This document shows positions 1 through 8,699 of a stretch of 64,000 nt of DNA, piece by piece (position 1 is the first letter of the stretch; every line of letters begins with the position of its first letter). This DNA comes from an uncultured bacterium. GTDB taxonomy: Bacteria; Hydrogenedentota; Hydrogenedentia; Hydrogenedentales; CAILVY01. The position numbers and the translations under genes were made by a program. Location of the stretch: the NCBI GenBank assembly GCA_937951485.1, contig CALEDJ010000038.1, positions 1 through 64,000 of the forward strand, read 5' to 3'. Below the pieces are notes generated by a model. That model did no database searches and was not told the DNA's origin. It saw only the letters and a list, made by a program, of their open reading frames with translations.

Positions 1-147
1 GAAGGCGAGGGCGAGGGTGAGGGCGAGGGCGAGGGCGAGGGCGAGGGTGAGGGCGAGGGCGAGGGAGAAGGCGAAGGAGAAGGTGAAGGCGAAGGCGAGG
101 GTGAAGGCGAGGGTGAAGGCGAGGGCGAAGGCGAGGGCGAAATTGAA
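1..147 (+). repeat. Hexanucleotide GAGGGC-type tandem repeat encoding poly(Glu-Gly)
   Basis: About 24 in-frame copies of a 6-base unit (GAG/GAA followed by GGC/GGT/GGA). The copies are almost pure GAGGGC at the 5' end and more diverged from base 61 on. The unit length keeps frame whatever the copy number, so slippage would change linker length without breaking the gene. The array may extend upstream of the window. Confidence 0.9.
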
Positions 148-468
148 TTTCACAGCGCCGATCAGAACGACGACAATAGAATCAGTCTGTCCGAACTACT
201 TCGCGTGATCCAGTTCTTCAACTCCGGCGGCTACCACTGCGCCGACCCGCCCGATGGCACCGAGGATGGATATGTGCCCGGCGCAAATCCCGCGCAACAT
301 GGCTGCGCGCCGCACGCCTCGGACTACAATCCGCAGGACTGGCAGGTTGACTTGTCCGAGTTGCTCCGCCTGATCCAATTCTACAACGCCGGCGGCTACC
401 ATGCGTGCCCCGACGCCGACCCGCCGACAGAGGACGGGTTCTGCGTCGGACTTCCACCGGTGAAATAG
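1..468 (+). CDS. C-terminal part of an (EG)n-linker surface protein with twin EF-hand-like C-terminal module (5' end outside window)
   Basis: The reading frame is open from base 1 and ends in TAG at 466-468, so only the last 155 residues are seen. The first 46 residues are at least 23 Glu-Gly dipeptides, a highly acidic flexible linker. A module of about 105 residues follows, made of two related halves. Each half has an Asp/Asn-rich EF-hand or dockerin-like loop (DQNDDNR in the first, a degenerate DYNPQDW in the second), then LSELLRxIQF, then NxGGY and Cys. Almost the same module ends the large protein at 1159-6213, so it is a mobile C-terminal unit. A calcium-binding sorting or anchoring role outside the cell is my inference; no such role is proven here. 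The protein is probably secreted, but its signal peptide lies outside the window. A strong terminator follows. Confidence 0.85.
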   Translation, partial: EGEGEGEGEGEGEGEGEGEGEGEGEGEGEGEGEGEGEGEGEGEGEGEIEFHSADQNDDNRISLSELLRVIQFFNSGGYHCADPPDGTEDGYVPGANPAQHGCAPHASDYNPQDWQVDLSELLRLIQFYNAGGYHACPDADPPTEDGFCVGLPPVK

Positions 469-491
469 GGCCTCTATTCTATCCCGATTCC

Positions 492-545
492 GGGACCGGC
501 CCCGCCGTCAGGCGGCGCGCCGGTCCCTTCTCTTTGCTTTTCTTG
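492..545 (+). terminator. Rho-independent terminator of the (EG)n protein gene
   Basis: The perfect arms GGGACCGGC (492-500) and GCCGGTCCC (519-527) enclose a second small stem (CGCC/GGCG) and are followed by a T-rich tract to about 545. It lies 24 bases after the stop codon at 468. Confidence 0.8.
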
Positions 546-647
546 CCGTGGAGACCTTCGCATATACCGGCGCCGACTGGGTGCGAAAGGATATTTATGT
601 GAAAATATAGATGTGGGGAAGGCCAAAACAATAGATATAGAAAAGGG

Positions 648-676
648 TTGACAAATTATGAATCTTGCTGTACAGT
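648..676 (+). promoter_or_regulatory. Sigma70-type promoter upstream of the CSLREA fragment
   Basis: A perfect -35 TTGACA at 648-653, a 17-base spacer and a -10 TACAGT at 671-676 (4 of 6). It faces the fragment at 779 and, further on, the gene starting at 1159. Transcription has not been shown. Confidence 0.55.
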
Positions 677-778
677 ACCGGTGGACGCGGGGGTAATCCT
701 GAGCGGAAATTCTGGCAGCGCTTCCCGCCTGGTGTCGAAAATGTCCCTTTCATTCAACCCACAGAAAGGCTGAGTTGA

Positions 779-1147
779 ATGTTGTGTTCTAGAAATATGG
801 AACAGATAGACATTTCTGTTGCCATGATTTTTTCGAATCTGTTTTCCCCTGGGATGGCGTCGAGTGTGGGCATTTACATCACCACCGAAGCGGATTCCGC
901 CCCGGGGTCGCTTCGGGAGGCTATGAATGAAGCGAATGCTGGGGGAACGCCGGCAATAATTCATTTTGAAATGCCGCCGGGGCAGACGGCCATGGCCATC
1001 AGGCCCGCCACCCCGCTGCCGGCCATTACGCAAAACGGCATCATCATCGAGGGCGAGGGGACGGGGGCCGTTGGAAATATCAGAGGACGGTTGTTGCCCT
1101 GGGCTGCCGTAGCAGACACAGGTGGATCACATAGGCATGGCCGATAA
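779..1147 (+). pseudogene. Truncated CSLREA-type (parallel beta-helix) protein remnant
   Basis: The 122-residue frame contains APGSLREAMNEANAG, then IIHFEMPP and LPAITQNGIIIEGEGTG. This is the pattern of the CSLREA region (SLREAI..AN, then I.F, then LP.I...I.I.G) that starts many secreted parallel beta-helix proteins. Family members normally continue for hundreds of residues. Here the similarity stops near base 1070 and the frame ends at 1147, just before the ribosome-binding site of the next gene. The N-terminus is not a convincing signal peptide. I read it as the stump of a gene lost by deletion or recombination, with its promoter still present at 648-676. A short functional protein cannot be excluded. 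Confidence 0.5.
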
Positions 1148-1158
1148 GGAGCGGACAT

Positions 1159-4100
1159 ATGTGTTTTTTGCATGATTCTCGGATGCGGCGGTCCTGGGCG
1201 TTGATGGCGCTCCTGGGATGTCTGATTGGGGTTTCGGCGGTCGCCCAACGCCCGCAGTTGAGCGAGTTGCGGACGTTCGATGCGGAACCCGGCGCATTCT
1301 TTGTTGACGAAGGCATATTGTACTTCGCAGGGGCTAAGGACGGCGCAAACAATGTCGAACCGTGGACAAGCGACGGAACACCCACTAGGACGATGCGGCG
1401 GGGCGATATCTGGGAAGGTCCTGGAGGGTCGCACCCTCATCAGTATGTATATGTGGGCTCGGATAGTTTTTATCAGGTGCGCATAGACCGGGTTTTTTTC
1501 GTCGCCGAAAACGTGTGGCAAAATGGGGCGGGCGGCGAAGGTCTCTACTGGCTCTATGCCATGCCCCGTGGCGGCGGGGCCCCCTATCGCTACTACACGC
1601 CGGATCATGATGTGGACCCACACTACTACAGCCGAGTGGCGTTTGGCGATGTCTCCGACCTGTACAGCCAATCTAATTCTGGTCTACTGGCCTTTGGCAC
1701 CTTTAAGGATTTCGCTCTGTTGGTGCCCATGATGGTCCTTCCTCCTTTCGGAGTCTATCCCTTCAAGGTACTTGTTACGACCATCAACGCAAGCGGCGCC
1801 GCACACGTCAGGGATATCACGCGCAGGCCGGTGGGCCGGTATGCCTTCTCTGCGAACGACGGGTCCCACGGACACGAATATGTCACCACCATGATTGTGA
1901 CAGATGAATATGGTAATGAATCATTGGGCCACACCGTTCATGATCTGCGGCCGGGCGCCGCGGGGTCGTCGCCGGAGTCGCTCATGTTTGTCCAGTTGGG
2001 AAGCGATGGCATGACGTTTTTCACGGCGAACGACGGGACGCATGGCCGGGAATTGTGGGTGGACCGTGGCGGGTCCAATATTCAGATGGTCAAGGACATC
2101 AACGCCGGCCTCTCGGGTTCGAACATCAGAGACATGAGCGGCCCATTGTACGGGTCCATCGTCTTTGCCGCGATGTCGGCGGAGTACGGATGGGAATTGT
2201 GGAAGAGCGACGGCACAGCGTCCGGCACGGTCCTGGTCAAGGACATCCGCCCCGGTAACCTGGGGTCTGCTCCCTATGGGATGTGCCTGGCCAAGTACGG
2301 GAGTTTTGACGCCGTATACTTCGCCGCGGACAACGGCAGCAACGGCACGGAGTTGTGGCGCAGCGACGGCACCCCGGGGGGGACGTGGCTCGTTAAGGAT
2401 ATCCGCCCCGGCGCGGCCGGGGCGGATCCGTCGGACTTCGTGGCCATGGGGGGCAAGTGCTATTTCACCGCGGACGCCGAGGGGGATGGGCGGCGGGAAC
2501 TGTGGGTCACCAACGGCTCCGACAGCGGCACCTACGTGGTTGCGGACTGGCTTCATGTGGGCGCGAGTCCACGCCAGTTGATCGCCGACGATCAGCGCAT
2601 GTACTTCACGGAAGGGAATACGCTGTACGCGTTCGACCCGGCCGGCACGCCCCCGCCCGCGGCGCCGTCGGGATTGTGGGGACGCGCTTTAACAACCAGA
2701 ACGATTCAGGTGGGCTGGAACGACAATTCCTCTGATGAATCTGCCTTCGTGTGCTACATCGGCAACGACGGACAGCCTCCCTCCAAAAAGGCCCAGACGC
2801 TGGATGCGGATGATACCTTTACGGTGATTTCCGGGCCATACGCGCCAAACACCAGGATAACGTTCAGCGTCCGTTCCGTGGCAGGCGAATTCGCCGATAT
2901 TCGCATGTGGAGTTACAGCCTGTGGCCTCCCGATCGCTATATCTCGGTGTGCACCCACGCGGAACTGCCCATTCCCGGTGTCAACGTGGTCAGCATTTAT
3001 CCACTCGAGGTGAACACGTATCACGCCGACGACACCTATGCATTCACCAATCCGCTGGGCTTCGACGACCAGCAATTGGTGAGCGGCTTTGCTTACGCAT
3101 GGAATATGATGCCTTCCTATACGTTCTCCGGCTCGGAACCGGTCTGGAACACGGAATACCTCTATGTCAGCCCGAACCGGGGTTCCGGAAGTTACTATCT
3201 CCATCTGCGGTCCGTGAACCGGTGTGGGGAGGCCCGGCCCGATACGGTCAGATTGGGACCCTATCACTTCGATTTTCAGGCGCCCACGGCGCCGGGCGCG
3301 CCGCTCGTCAGGCAAAACAGCGGCCTCGAAATGTACTTCGAGTGGACCGAGGCGACGGACAGTGGTTCGGGGATCGCGTCCTACGATTGCCAAATCGGCA
3401 CGACGCCGGGCGGCAACGACGTTTTCGACGGCAATGTGGGCAACACGCGCTATCACGAATTCACGGCGGTGGAAGGCGGTTCCTATCATGCCCGGGTCAG
3501 GGCGATTGACCACGCGGGCAACATCGGGCCGTGGTCCCCTCCCAGCCAGCCGTTCACCCTGTCGGAATTCGGTTCGCTACAGGTTACCATCAATCCGGTT
3601 CAGGTCAGGTTTCTGGGCGCCCAGTGGCGGCGCAAGGGCGCCTTCGAATGGCGCAACAGCGGCCATATTGAAACCCAGGTATGGGCCGGCAATCGTGTTA
3701 TCGAGTTCAAAGCGGTTCCCGGGTGGCTTAGCGCGGCGGACCAGACCGTGACCATATTGCCGGACACGCTGGCCACCGCGACCGGCTGGTATGCCGAAAA
3801 CGGCTATCTGACCGTGACCATCGAGCCGCCGGCCGCCGTTGCCGCGGGCGCGAAGTGGCGGTTGTGGCGGGACCCCCTCCTGCCGCAGGATTCCTGGAAG
3901 GACAGCGGCTACACGGACAGCCTTCCCCTGGGAAGTTACCTGATCGAGTTCAAGCCCGTGGCGGGCTGGAATACGCCCGATTCCATCGGCGTGACCATCT
4001 CCGGACCGGGCACGGTCGAGAGAACCGGCGTGTACACCGTGTCGAACACGGGATCGCTGCGCGTGGACATCTTTCCGACCGAGGCCGTCGGGGCGGGGGC

Positions 4101-6213
4101 CTATTGGCGGCGTAAAGGCACGGAGGACTGGCTGGGAGCGAGCCAGACCGAGAGCCTCGTGGCGGTCGGCGACCACATCATCGAGTTCAAGCCCATCGCG
4201 GGCTGGACGCGGCCGTCCGAGCAGAGTGTCACGGTCGCGCTGGGCCAAACCACCGTGGCGCAGGGTTACTACGAATTGAAGAGCGGGGCGTTGCAGGTCA
4301 CGCTGCTGCCGGCGGGCGCGGTGGCGGCTGGGGCGCAGTGGCGGCGCGCGGAACGGCTGCCGGACCCGGAAGAACTGGACTGCGTGAACATCGCCAGCAG
4401 CGACGTGCCCCAGACGTGCAACGGTTCCACCGCCATTTCGGTGCTGGAAATCACAGATCCGGGATTGATCACGGATATCAACCTGCACCTGGACCTCACG
4501 TGCGATGATAACAGTGACCTCGAAATCACCCTCTATGCCGTCACTGCGGGCCGGGAGGCGTTTCCCGTATACTGGGCAAGCGGGGCGAACATGCACGACA
4601 CCATCTTTGACGAACAGGCGGCGATCCCCCTTGCCGATGGTACCGCCCCCTATACGGGAGCCTTCCGTCCGGACTCCTCGTTCTCGGACCTGATCGGCAT
4701 CCCCGCCGCAGGCACATGGCATCTCATCATCACGGACTATACGGCGGCCCCGCCGGAATTTGCGACTGTCCTGAACAGTTGGAGCCTGTGCATCACGACG
4801 GACGAGATGGTGCTTCCGAAAGGCACTCCGGACGGCGCCGGGCCGTGGCGCGACAGCGGCGTCACGGAAACCGACGTCCCCGTGGGCGCCTACCGACTCG
4901 AGTTCAGCCCCGTGGCGGGTTGGACAGCCCCCGAGGATATGATCGTAACCGTCGCCCTCAACGCGACGACCGAGGAGACGGCCGAGTACGCACAGACAGG
5001 CGCGCTGACGGTGACTCTGTTTCCAGTCGGTGCGGTGTCCGCCGGGGCGCAGTGGCGTATCGCGGACGCAGTGACATGGAACAATACCGGTGAAACGATT
5101 TCGAACCTGGAAAACGGCTTCTACGAGGTCGAGTTCAAGACGGTAAGCGGCTGGAACACGCCTCAAAATATCATCGTCGCTGTGCTTGGCGGCGTCAATA
5201 CCCAGGCCGAAGGGGTGTATATCGCCCACACCGGCATGATCCAGGTCAGCATCACGCCTGCTGCCGCGGCGAACGCCGGGGCGAAGTGGCGGCGCACGGA
5301 CGGCGCATCGTGGTTCTCGAGCGGCGATATTGAAGAAGTGCCCTTGGGCGCGTACACCATCGAATTCTCCGATATTGTCGGCTGGACCAAACCGTCGAAC
5401 CAAACCGTCACCATCTCCAGCCAGGGTCAGATTGTCACCCTCAGCGCCGCCTATACCGGCGGCTGTTCGCCCTATTTTGCAGAGGATACACCGCTGCCCC
5501 TTGTCGCGGCGAACACGTTGATCAGCGAACTGACCATTGCCGAGGAGGGCTATGTCCAGGATGTCAATGTGCTGCTCGATATCACTTGCAACAGCACTTC
5601 CGCGCTGGATGTGCGGCTGGAAAGCCCGATGGGGACAGAGGTGATCCTCTTCTCCGAATTGGGCCATGACGGGCAGGACTTCGAGCAAACCGGCTTTGAC
5701 GACAGCGCGGCAATAAGCATCTTCGACGATTTCGCGCCCTACAGCGACATCTATATCCCGCAAGAGCCGCTTGCAGCCTTCAACGGCGAGGCGGTCGCCG
5801 GCGTCTGGATGCTCAAAGTCACCGACCTGTCCGGCGGCATCGTGGGCAGTCTGAACGGCTGGCTGTTGTGCATTGCCGCCGCCGAAGATGTGGAAGCGTT
5901 TCACAACGCCGATCAAGACAGAAACAACCGCATCAGTCTGTCCGAATTGCTGCGGGTGATCCAGTTCTTCAATTCCGGCGGCTACCACTGCGCCGTTCCC
6001 TCCGACAGCACCGAGGACGGTTATGTGCCCGGCGCGAATCCCGCGCAACGGACTTGTATTCCCCATGCGTCGGATTACAATACCCAGAACTGGATAATCA
6101 ACCTGTCCGAATTGCTGCGTTTGATCCAGTTCTACAACGCGGGCGGCTATTACGGCTGCCCCAGCGAAGGCACGGAGGACGGCTTCTGCGTCGGGCTGCC
6201 GCCGGGAGGGTGA
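1159..6213 (+). CDS. Large secreted mosaic protein: ELW repeats, FN3, PEGA-like repeats, two P-domains, EF-hand-like C-terminal module
   Basis: A protein of 1684 residues. The ATG at 1159 has AAGGAG 7 bases upstream. Residues 9-29 form a signal peptide (RR, hydrophobic core, VSAVA). Residues 290-475 hold hyalin/ELWxxDGT-type repeats with phrases such as ELWKSDGT and LVKDIRPG. Two fibronectin-III-like domains lie near 498-580 and 707-800. Six repeats of about 75 residues follow from 805, with the pattern AGAxWRR, then SG, then VPxGxYxIEFKPVxGW, resembling PEGA domains. The fourth is split by a proprotein-convertase P-like domain (about 1075-1215). A second P-like domain covers about 1435-1575. 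The C-terminus is the twin LSELLR module also found at 150-468. It is probably a cell-surface or extracellular adhesive protein; no catalytic domain was recognised. It is transcribed towards the enolase-like gene. Confidence 0.9.
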   Translation: MCFLHDSRMRRSWALMALLGCLIGVSAVAQRPQLSELRTFDAEPGAFFVDEGILYFAGAKDGANNVEPWTSDGTPTRTMRRGDIWEGPGGSHPHQYVYVGSDSFYQVRIDRVFFVAENVWQNGAGGEGLYWLYAMPRGGGAPYRYYTPDHDVDPHYYSRVAFGDVSDLYSQSNSGLLAFGTFKDFALLVPMMVLPPFGVYPFKVLVTTINASGAAHVRDITRRPVGRYAFSANDGSHGHEYVTTMIVTDEYGNESLGHTVHDLRPGAAGSSPESLMFVQLGSDGMTFFTANDGTHGRELWVDRGGSNIQMVKDINAGLSGSNIRDMSGPLYGSIVFAAMSAEYGWELWKSDGTASGTVLVKDIRPGNLGSAPYGMCLAKYGSFDAVYFAADNGSNGTELWRSDGTPGGTWLVKDIRPGAAGADPSDFVAMGGKCYFTADAEGDGRRELWVTNGSDSGTYVVADWLHVGASPRQLIADDQRMYFTEGNTLYAFDPAGTPPPAAPSGLWGRALTTRTIQVGWNDNSSDESAFVCYIGNDGQPPSKKAQTLDADDTFTVISGPYAPNTRITFSVRSVAGEFADIRMWSYSLWPPDRYISVCTHAELPIPGVNVVSIYPLEVNTYHADDTYAFTNPLGFDDQQLVSGFAYAWNMMPSYTFSGSEPVWNTEYLYVSPNRGSGSYYLHLRSVNRCGEARPDTVRLGPYHFDFQAPTAPGAPLVRQNSGLEMYFEWTEATDSGSGIASYDCQIGTTPGGNDVFDGNVGNTRYHEFTAVEGGSYHARVRAIDHAGNIGPWSPPSQPFTLSEFGSLQVTINPVQVRFLGAQWRRKGAFEWRNSGHIETQVWAGNRVIEFKAVPGWLSAADQTVTILPDTLATATGWYAENGYLTVTIEPPAAVAAGAKWRLWRDPLLPQDSWKDSGYTDSLPLGSYLIEFKPVAGWNTPDSIGVTISGPGTVERTGVYTVSNTGSLRVDIFPTEAVGAGAYWRRKGTEDWLGASQTESLVAVGDHIIEFKPIAGWTRPSEQSVTVALGQTTVAQGYYELKSGALQVTLLPAGAVAAGAQWRRAERLPDPEELDCVNIASSDVPQTCNGSTAISVLEITDPGLITDINLHLDLTCDDNSDLEITLYAVTAGREAFPVYWASGANMHDTIFDEQAAIPLADGTAPYTGAFRPDSSFSDLIGIPAAGTWHLIITDYTAAPPEFATVLNSWSLCITTDEMVLPKGTPDGAGPWRDSGVTETDVPVGAYRLEFSPVAGWTAPEDMIVTVALNATTEETAEYAQTGALTVTLFPVGAVSAGAQWRIADAVTWNNTGETISNLENGFYEVEFKTVSGWNTPQNIIVAVLGGVNTQAEGVYIAHTGMIQVSITPAAAANAGAKWRRTDGASWFSSGDIEEVPLGAYTIEFSDIVGWTKPSNQTVTISSQGQIVTLSAAYTGGCSPYFAEDTPLPLVAANTLISELTIAEEGYVQDVNVLLDITCNSTSALDVRLESPMGTEVILFSELGHDGQDFEQTGFDDSAAISIFDDFAPYSDIYIPQEPLAAFNGEAVAGVWMLKVTDLSGGIVGSLNGWLLCIAAAEDVEAFHNADQDRNNRISLSELLRVIQFFNSGGYHCAVPSDSTEDGYVPGANPAQRTCIPHASDYNTQNWIINLSELLRLIQFYNAGGYYGCPSEGTEDGFCVGLPPGG

Positions 6214-6295
6214 TGCGGGGCAGGCGAGCATAGACGACGCGCCGCAGTATTGGCGCAGACGGGTCTCAGGCGGGCGAGGCGCGGTGTTTTTGTGG

Positions 6296-7696
6296 CTATT
6301 CGCAGACAGCGGCGGGTTCCGGCAGGGGACGCGCAATTTCATCAATGCGGCAGCCGAAGCCGGGTCCCTGGAGAGTGGACAAATCCACGCAGCCGTCGCG
6401 GCGTTCGTAGATGCCGGGGTGCACCGCCGCCTCGATGCGGCTCGCTTCGGGATAGAACTGCATCGCGTTCGTTTCCACGCCCATGATCGTGCCCGCGTGC
6501 GCGGCCAGTTGCACGTGGGGGATTTGGGCGAGCATGGGATTGGTGAGGTCCTGCACCATCAGCGTCATGCCGTGGGCCTTCGCCCAGCACAGGCTCAACA
6601 GCGCGCCGGTCTGCGTCTTGCAGGTTTTCAGGGCGACGCCGGTCCAGCCCAGTTCGCGTCCGCGCATGATGACGCGCCAGTCGTGCGCGCTTTCGTCCAT
6701 GAACAGCGGCTTGCGGGCCGAGACGCTGTGCACGTCAATGCTGTATTTTTCCAGTTCATAAGGGAACGGTTGCTCGACGTAGAGGATCATGCCGTAGATG
6801 CGCGGGTGGTCCAGCATCAGCCGGTCGAGAATGTCGTTGACGTATTCCGGGTCGCGCACGGTGCTGTTGAAATCGGTCGTGAGCCAGTCCACCCCTTCTT
6901 CCACCGCAATGTGCCCGACGGCCAGCAGCCGTTCGTAATCCCACGCGGCGTCATCGCCCCGGAGTTTGACCTTGAGGCATTTCAGGCCGTCCCGGCGAAT
7001 CCAGTCGCGCAACAGCACCGGATAGCCGTCGCGGGGATCTGAATCATCGCACTCGGAGGGGTCCAGCCAATCTTTGCCGCCCACCAGGTGCCATGCGGGC
7101 AATCGGTTGCGGCGCGGCATCACCAGATAGTCGCCGGGATGGCGGTCCGCAAATGACAGGGTGGTGTCCGCCGCAGGCACGATGAAATCATCCAGCGCAC
7201 CGTTCATATATTCTGCACTGTAGGTGTCGTAGATGGGCGCGCCGTGCAGCATGCCGTAGGCGTCGTGCAGTGCAATATCGAAAGCCGAACAACACACCAG
7301 CGCCGCCAGCCACGGCATCGGCTCGCCGTCCCGGTCCAGATTGAACGCCGCAAGCAGTTCCGGCAGTCGGTGTTCCAGGAACGCATGGCCGACTTCCATC
7401 GGGTGCCCGCTGGCTTCAAAATGTGCCCACTCCCGCGCCAGGATTCCACAGAACTGTTTCAACGCATGGTGGCGCGTTTCATAGCCCAGCGCGCTTGGCC
7501 AGACCCACTGCACGCTCAGCGGCGTCTCGCCCCAACCCACCGCGGCGCGCCCAGCCGCGTCCTCCACCCGCATCGCCACGCGCGCGCACGTCACATGCGT
7601 CAATGTTTCCGGGCCGAATTTCAAGGGCACCCGCGTCTGCACTGGTAGAAAATAAAGCGTGGCCCCCCGGGGGCGGATATCCGTTGCCTTGGACAC
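6296..7696 (-). CDS. Enolase-superfamily enzyme (mandelate racemase/muconate lactonizing-like)
   Basis: A protein of 466 residues from the GTG at 7696, which has GAAAGGGA just upstream. The frame is open 26 codons further, to 7774, but those residues look non-coding. The C-terminal barrel carries the superfamily landmarks in order: KVKLRG near residue 239 (catalytic Lys), TTDFN near 275, VEQP near 305 and MDES near 332 (the three acidic metal ligands), then KTCKTQTG near 355 (second Lys region). Such enzymes abstract a proton alpha to a carboxylate with Mg2+ and act as racemases, epimerases, dehydratases or cycloisomerases. The substrate cannot be read from sequence. It is longer than the usual 350-400 residues because of an extended N-terminal part. 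It appears monocistronic and converges on the large surface-protein gene. Confidence 0.8.
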   Translation of the reverse strand: MSKATDIRPRGATLYFLPVQTRVPLKFGPETLTHVTCARVAMRVEDAAGRAAVGWGETPLSVQWVWPSALGYETRHHALKQFCGILAREWAHFEASGHPMEVGHAFLEHRLPELLAAFNLDRDGEPMPWLAALVCCSAFDIALHDAYGMLHGAPIYDTYSAEYMNGALDDFIVPAADTTLSFADRHPGDYLVMPRRNRLPAWHLVGGKDWLDPSECDDSDPRDGYPVLLRDWIRRDGLKCLKVKLRGDDAAWDYERLLAVGHIAVEEGVDWLTTDFNSTVRDPEYVNDILDRLMLDHPRIYGMILYVEQPFPYELEKYSIDVHSVSARKPLFMDESAHDWRVIMRGRELGWTGVALKTCKTQTGALLSLCWAKAHGMTLMVQDLTNPMLAQIPHVQLAAHAGTIMGVETNAMQFYPEASRIEAAVHPGIYERRDGCVDLSTLQGPGFGCRIDEIARPLPEPAAVCE

Positions 7697-7840
7697 TGGC
7701 GTCCCTTTCTCACGCGCGCCCTGCCGCGCACAATCAGCAATGTCATTATGGCTCAGCGGGCGGCGCAGAGGCAAGCGACGATGAGTATGGCCTCAGTGTA
7801 GCGGAGTGACCGGTAAGGGATGATGGTGTGTTTTTTCTGC

Positions 7841-7880
7841 ATCCCCCGGCGCTTCGCGCCACCCGCTTCCAAGGGGGAGG
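7841..7880. repeat. REP-like hairpin repeat, copy 1
   Basis: CCCCCGGCGCTTCGCGCC followed by ACCC and then AAGGGGGAGG. The core GGCGC-TTC-GCGCC is a small palindrome, and the outer C5/G5 runs can pair. Related copies lie at 17685-17714 and 34341-34375. Confidence 0.6.
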
Positions 7881-8092
7881 TACGAGGCCATATAGCGCGC
7901 CCCGACAATCTATGGCGTTCCATAAAAGGGTTACAAATATGCAAGTGAAACCAGTCATTCCGACTGTTCCGGTATAAATATCGTGCCCTTCCGGAAAAAG
8001 ATTCGGCATTTTTCCTCATGTGAAAATGTTTTCTCTACATAGAGAGAACGCATGAAAGAAGAACACGGCGAAAACGTGCGATCGGCGTTAAG

Positions 8093-8122
8093 TTGAATGA
8101 CAGGGCGAAGTTATGGTAATAT
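8093..8122 (+). promoter_or_regulatory. Candidate promoter of the ferredoxin gene
   Basis: TTGAAT (8093-8098, 4 of 6), an 18-base spacer and TAATAT (8117-8122, 4 of 6), about 115 bases before the start codon. The boxes are only moderate. Confidence 0.4.
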
Positions 8123-8236
8123 TTTTTACACCGCGCATCGGTAAGTGGAGGGTGGTTTTTTGTCCCATCCGCCACATTGCGCAGCAAACCCATCAATCGA
8201 AGGGCGGTTTTCGCCCCGTAAATGAAAGGCGTATCC

Positions 8237-8413
8237 ATGGCAGCGATAGTAGATGCTGATAAATGCACGGGATGCAAGAGTTGTGTGGAAGTGTGCCCCA
8301 CCGAATGCATAGAGATCAAGAACGAGAAGGCGGTAGTTGACGCGGACGTCTGCGGCGAGTGCGGCGTGTGCGTGGATGAATGCCCGGAAGGCGCCATCAC
8401 CCTGCCCGACTGA
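8237..8413 (+). CDS. Small 2[4Fe-4S] ferredoxin
   Basis: A protein of 58 residues. The ATG at 8237 is preferred over the in-frame ATG at 8222 because GAAAGG lies 7 bases before it and because family members begin shortly before the first cluster motif. Two CxxCxxCxxxCP motifs are present, CTGCKSCVEVCP near residue 11 and CGECGVCVDECP near residue 40, separated by the usual short spacer. Each binds one [4Fe-4S] cluster. It is a cytoplasmic low-potential electron carrier; its partner oxidoreductase is not next to it. The gene is monocistronic with its own candidate promoter and terminator. Confidence 0.93.
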   Translation: MAAIVDADKCTGCKSCVEVCPTECIEIKNEKAVVDADVCGECGVCVDECPEGAITLPD

Positions 8414-8445
8414 TCCGCTCACCGCGTTTCTCCATTACAGTTTAC

Positions 8446-8499
8446 AAGGACGTCTCCCCCGGCTGCGACATGGCTTGGGGCGGGGCGTCCTTGCTTTTT
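8446..8499 (+). terminator. Rho-independent terminator of the ferredoxin gene
   Basis: The arms AAGGACG (8446-8452) and CGTCCTT (8486-8492) are perfectly complementary. An inner CCCC/GGGG pairing and a GCTTTTT tail follow. It starts 33 bases after the ferredoxin stop codon. Confidence 0.7.
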
Positions 8500-8699
8500 G
8501 ATGCGTTTGCGTTGAATGGCGTAACGCGCCGCCTCTTCTCCTGTTTGACTGCATCCGGGCATATTCTGAGAGGCTCCCCAAGAGCATCGGCATGACAACC
8601 GGAAGGGCGTTGGATTACACTCATTCGTGGCGTTGGCTGTCCTGCGGGGGCTGACGCGCGGGGATGCAAACGCAACAAACGGAAGGAGTGTATGCAACG

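Larger units (their letters stand above)
7697..8236. other. Intergenic region between divergent genes with a hairpin repeat and a possible ferredoxin promoter
   Basis: No credible gene is seen here. It holds one copy of the GGCGCTTCGCGCC repeat (7841-7880) and a candidate promoter for the ferredoxin (8093-8122). The remainder shows nothing I recognise. Confidence 0.6.

Noticed and set aside
1-147. Possible CRISPR or satellite array
   Set aside because: The 6-base units without spacers are in frame with a coding region, so this is a protein repeat.
3577-6345. A 922-codon open frame on the minus strand
   Set aside because: It lies fully antisense to the 1684-residue surface protein, whose domains are recognisable. 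The minus frame has no motifs; such frames are common in GC-rich DNA.
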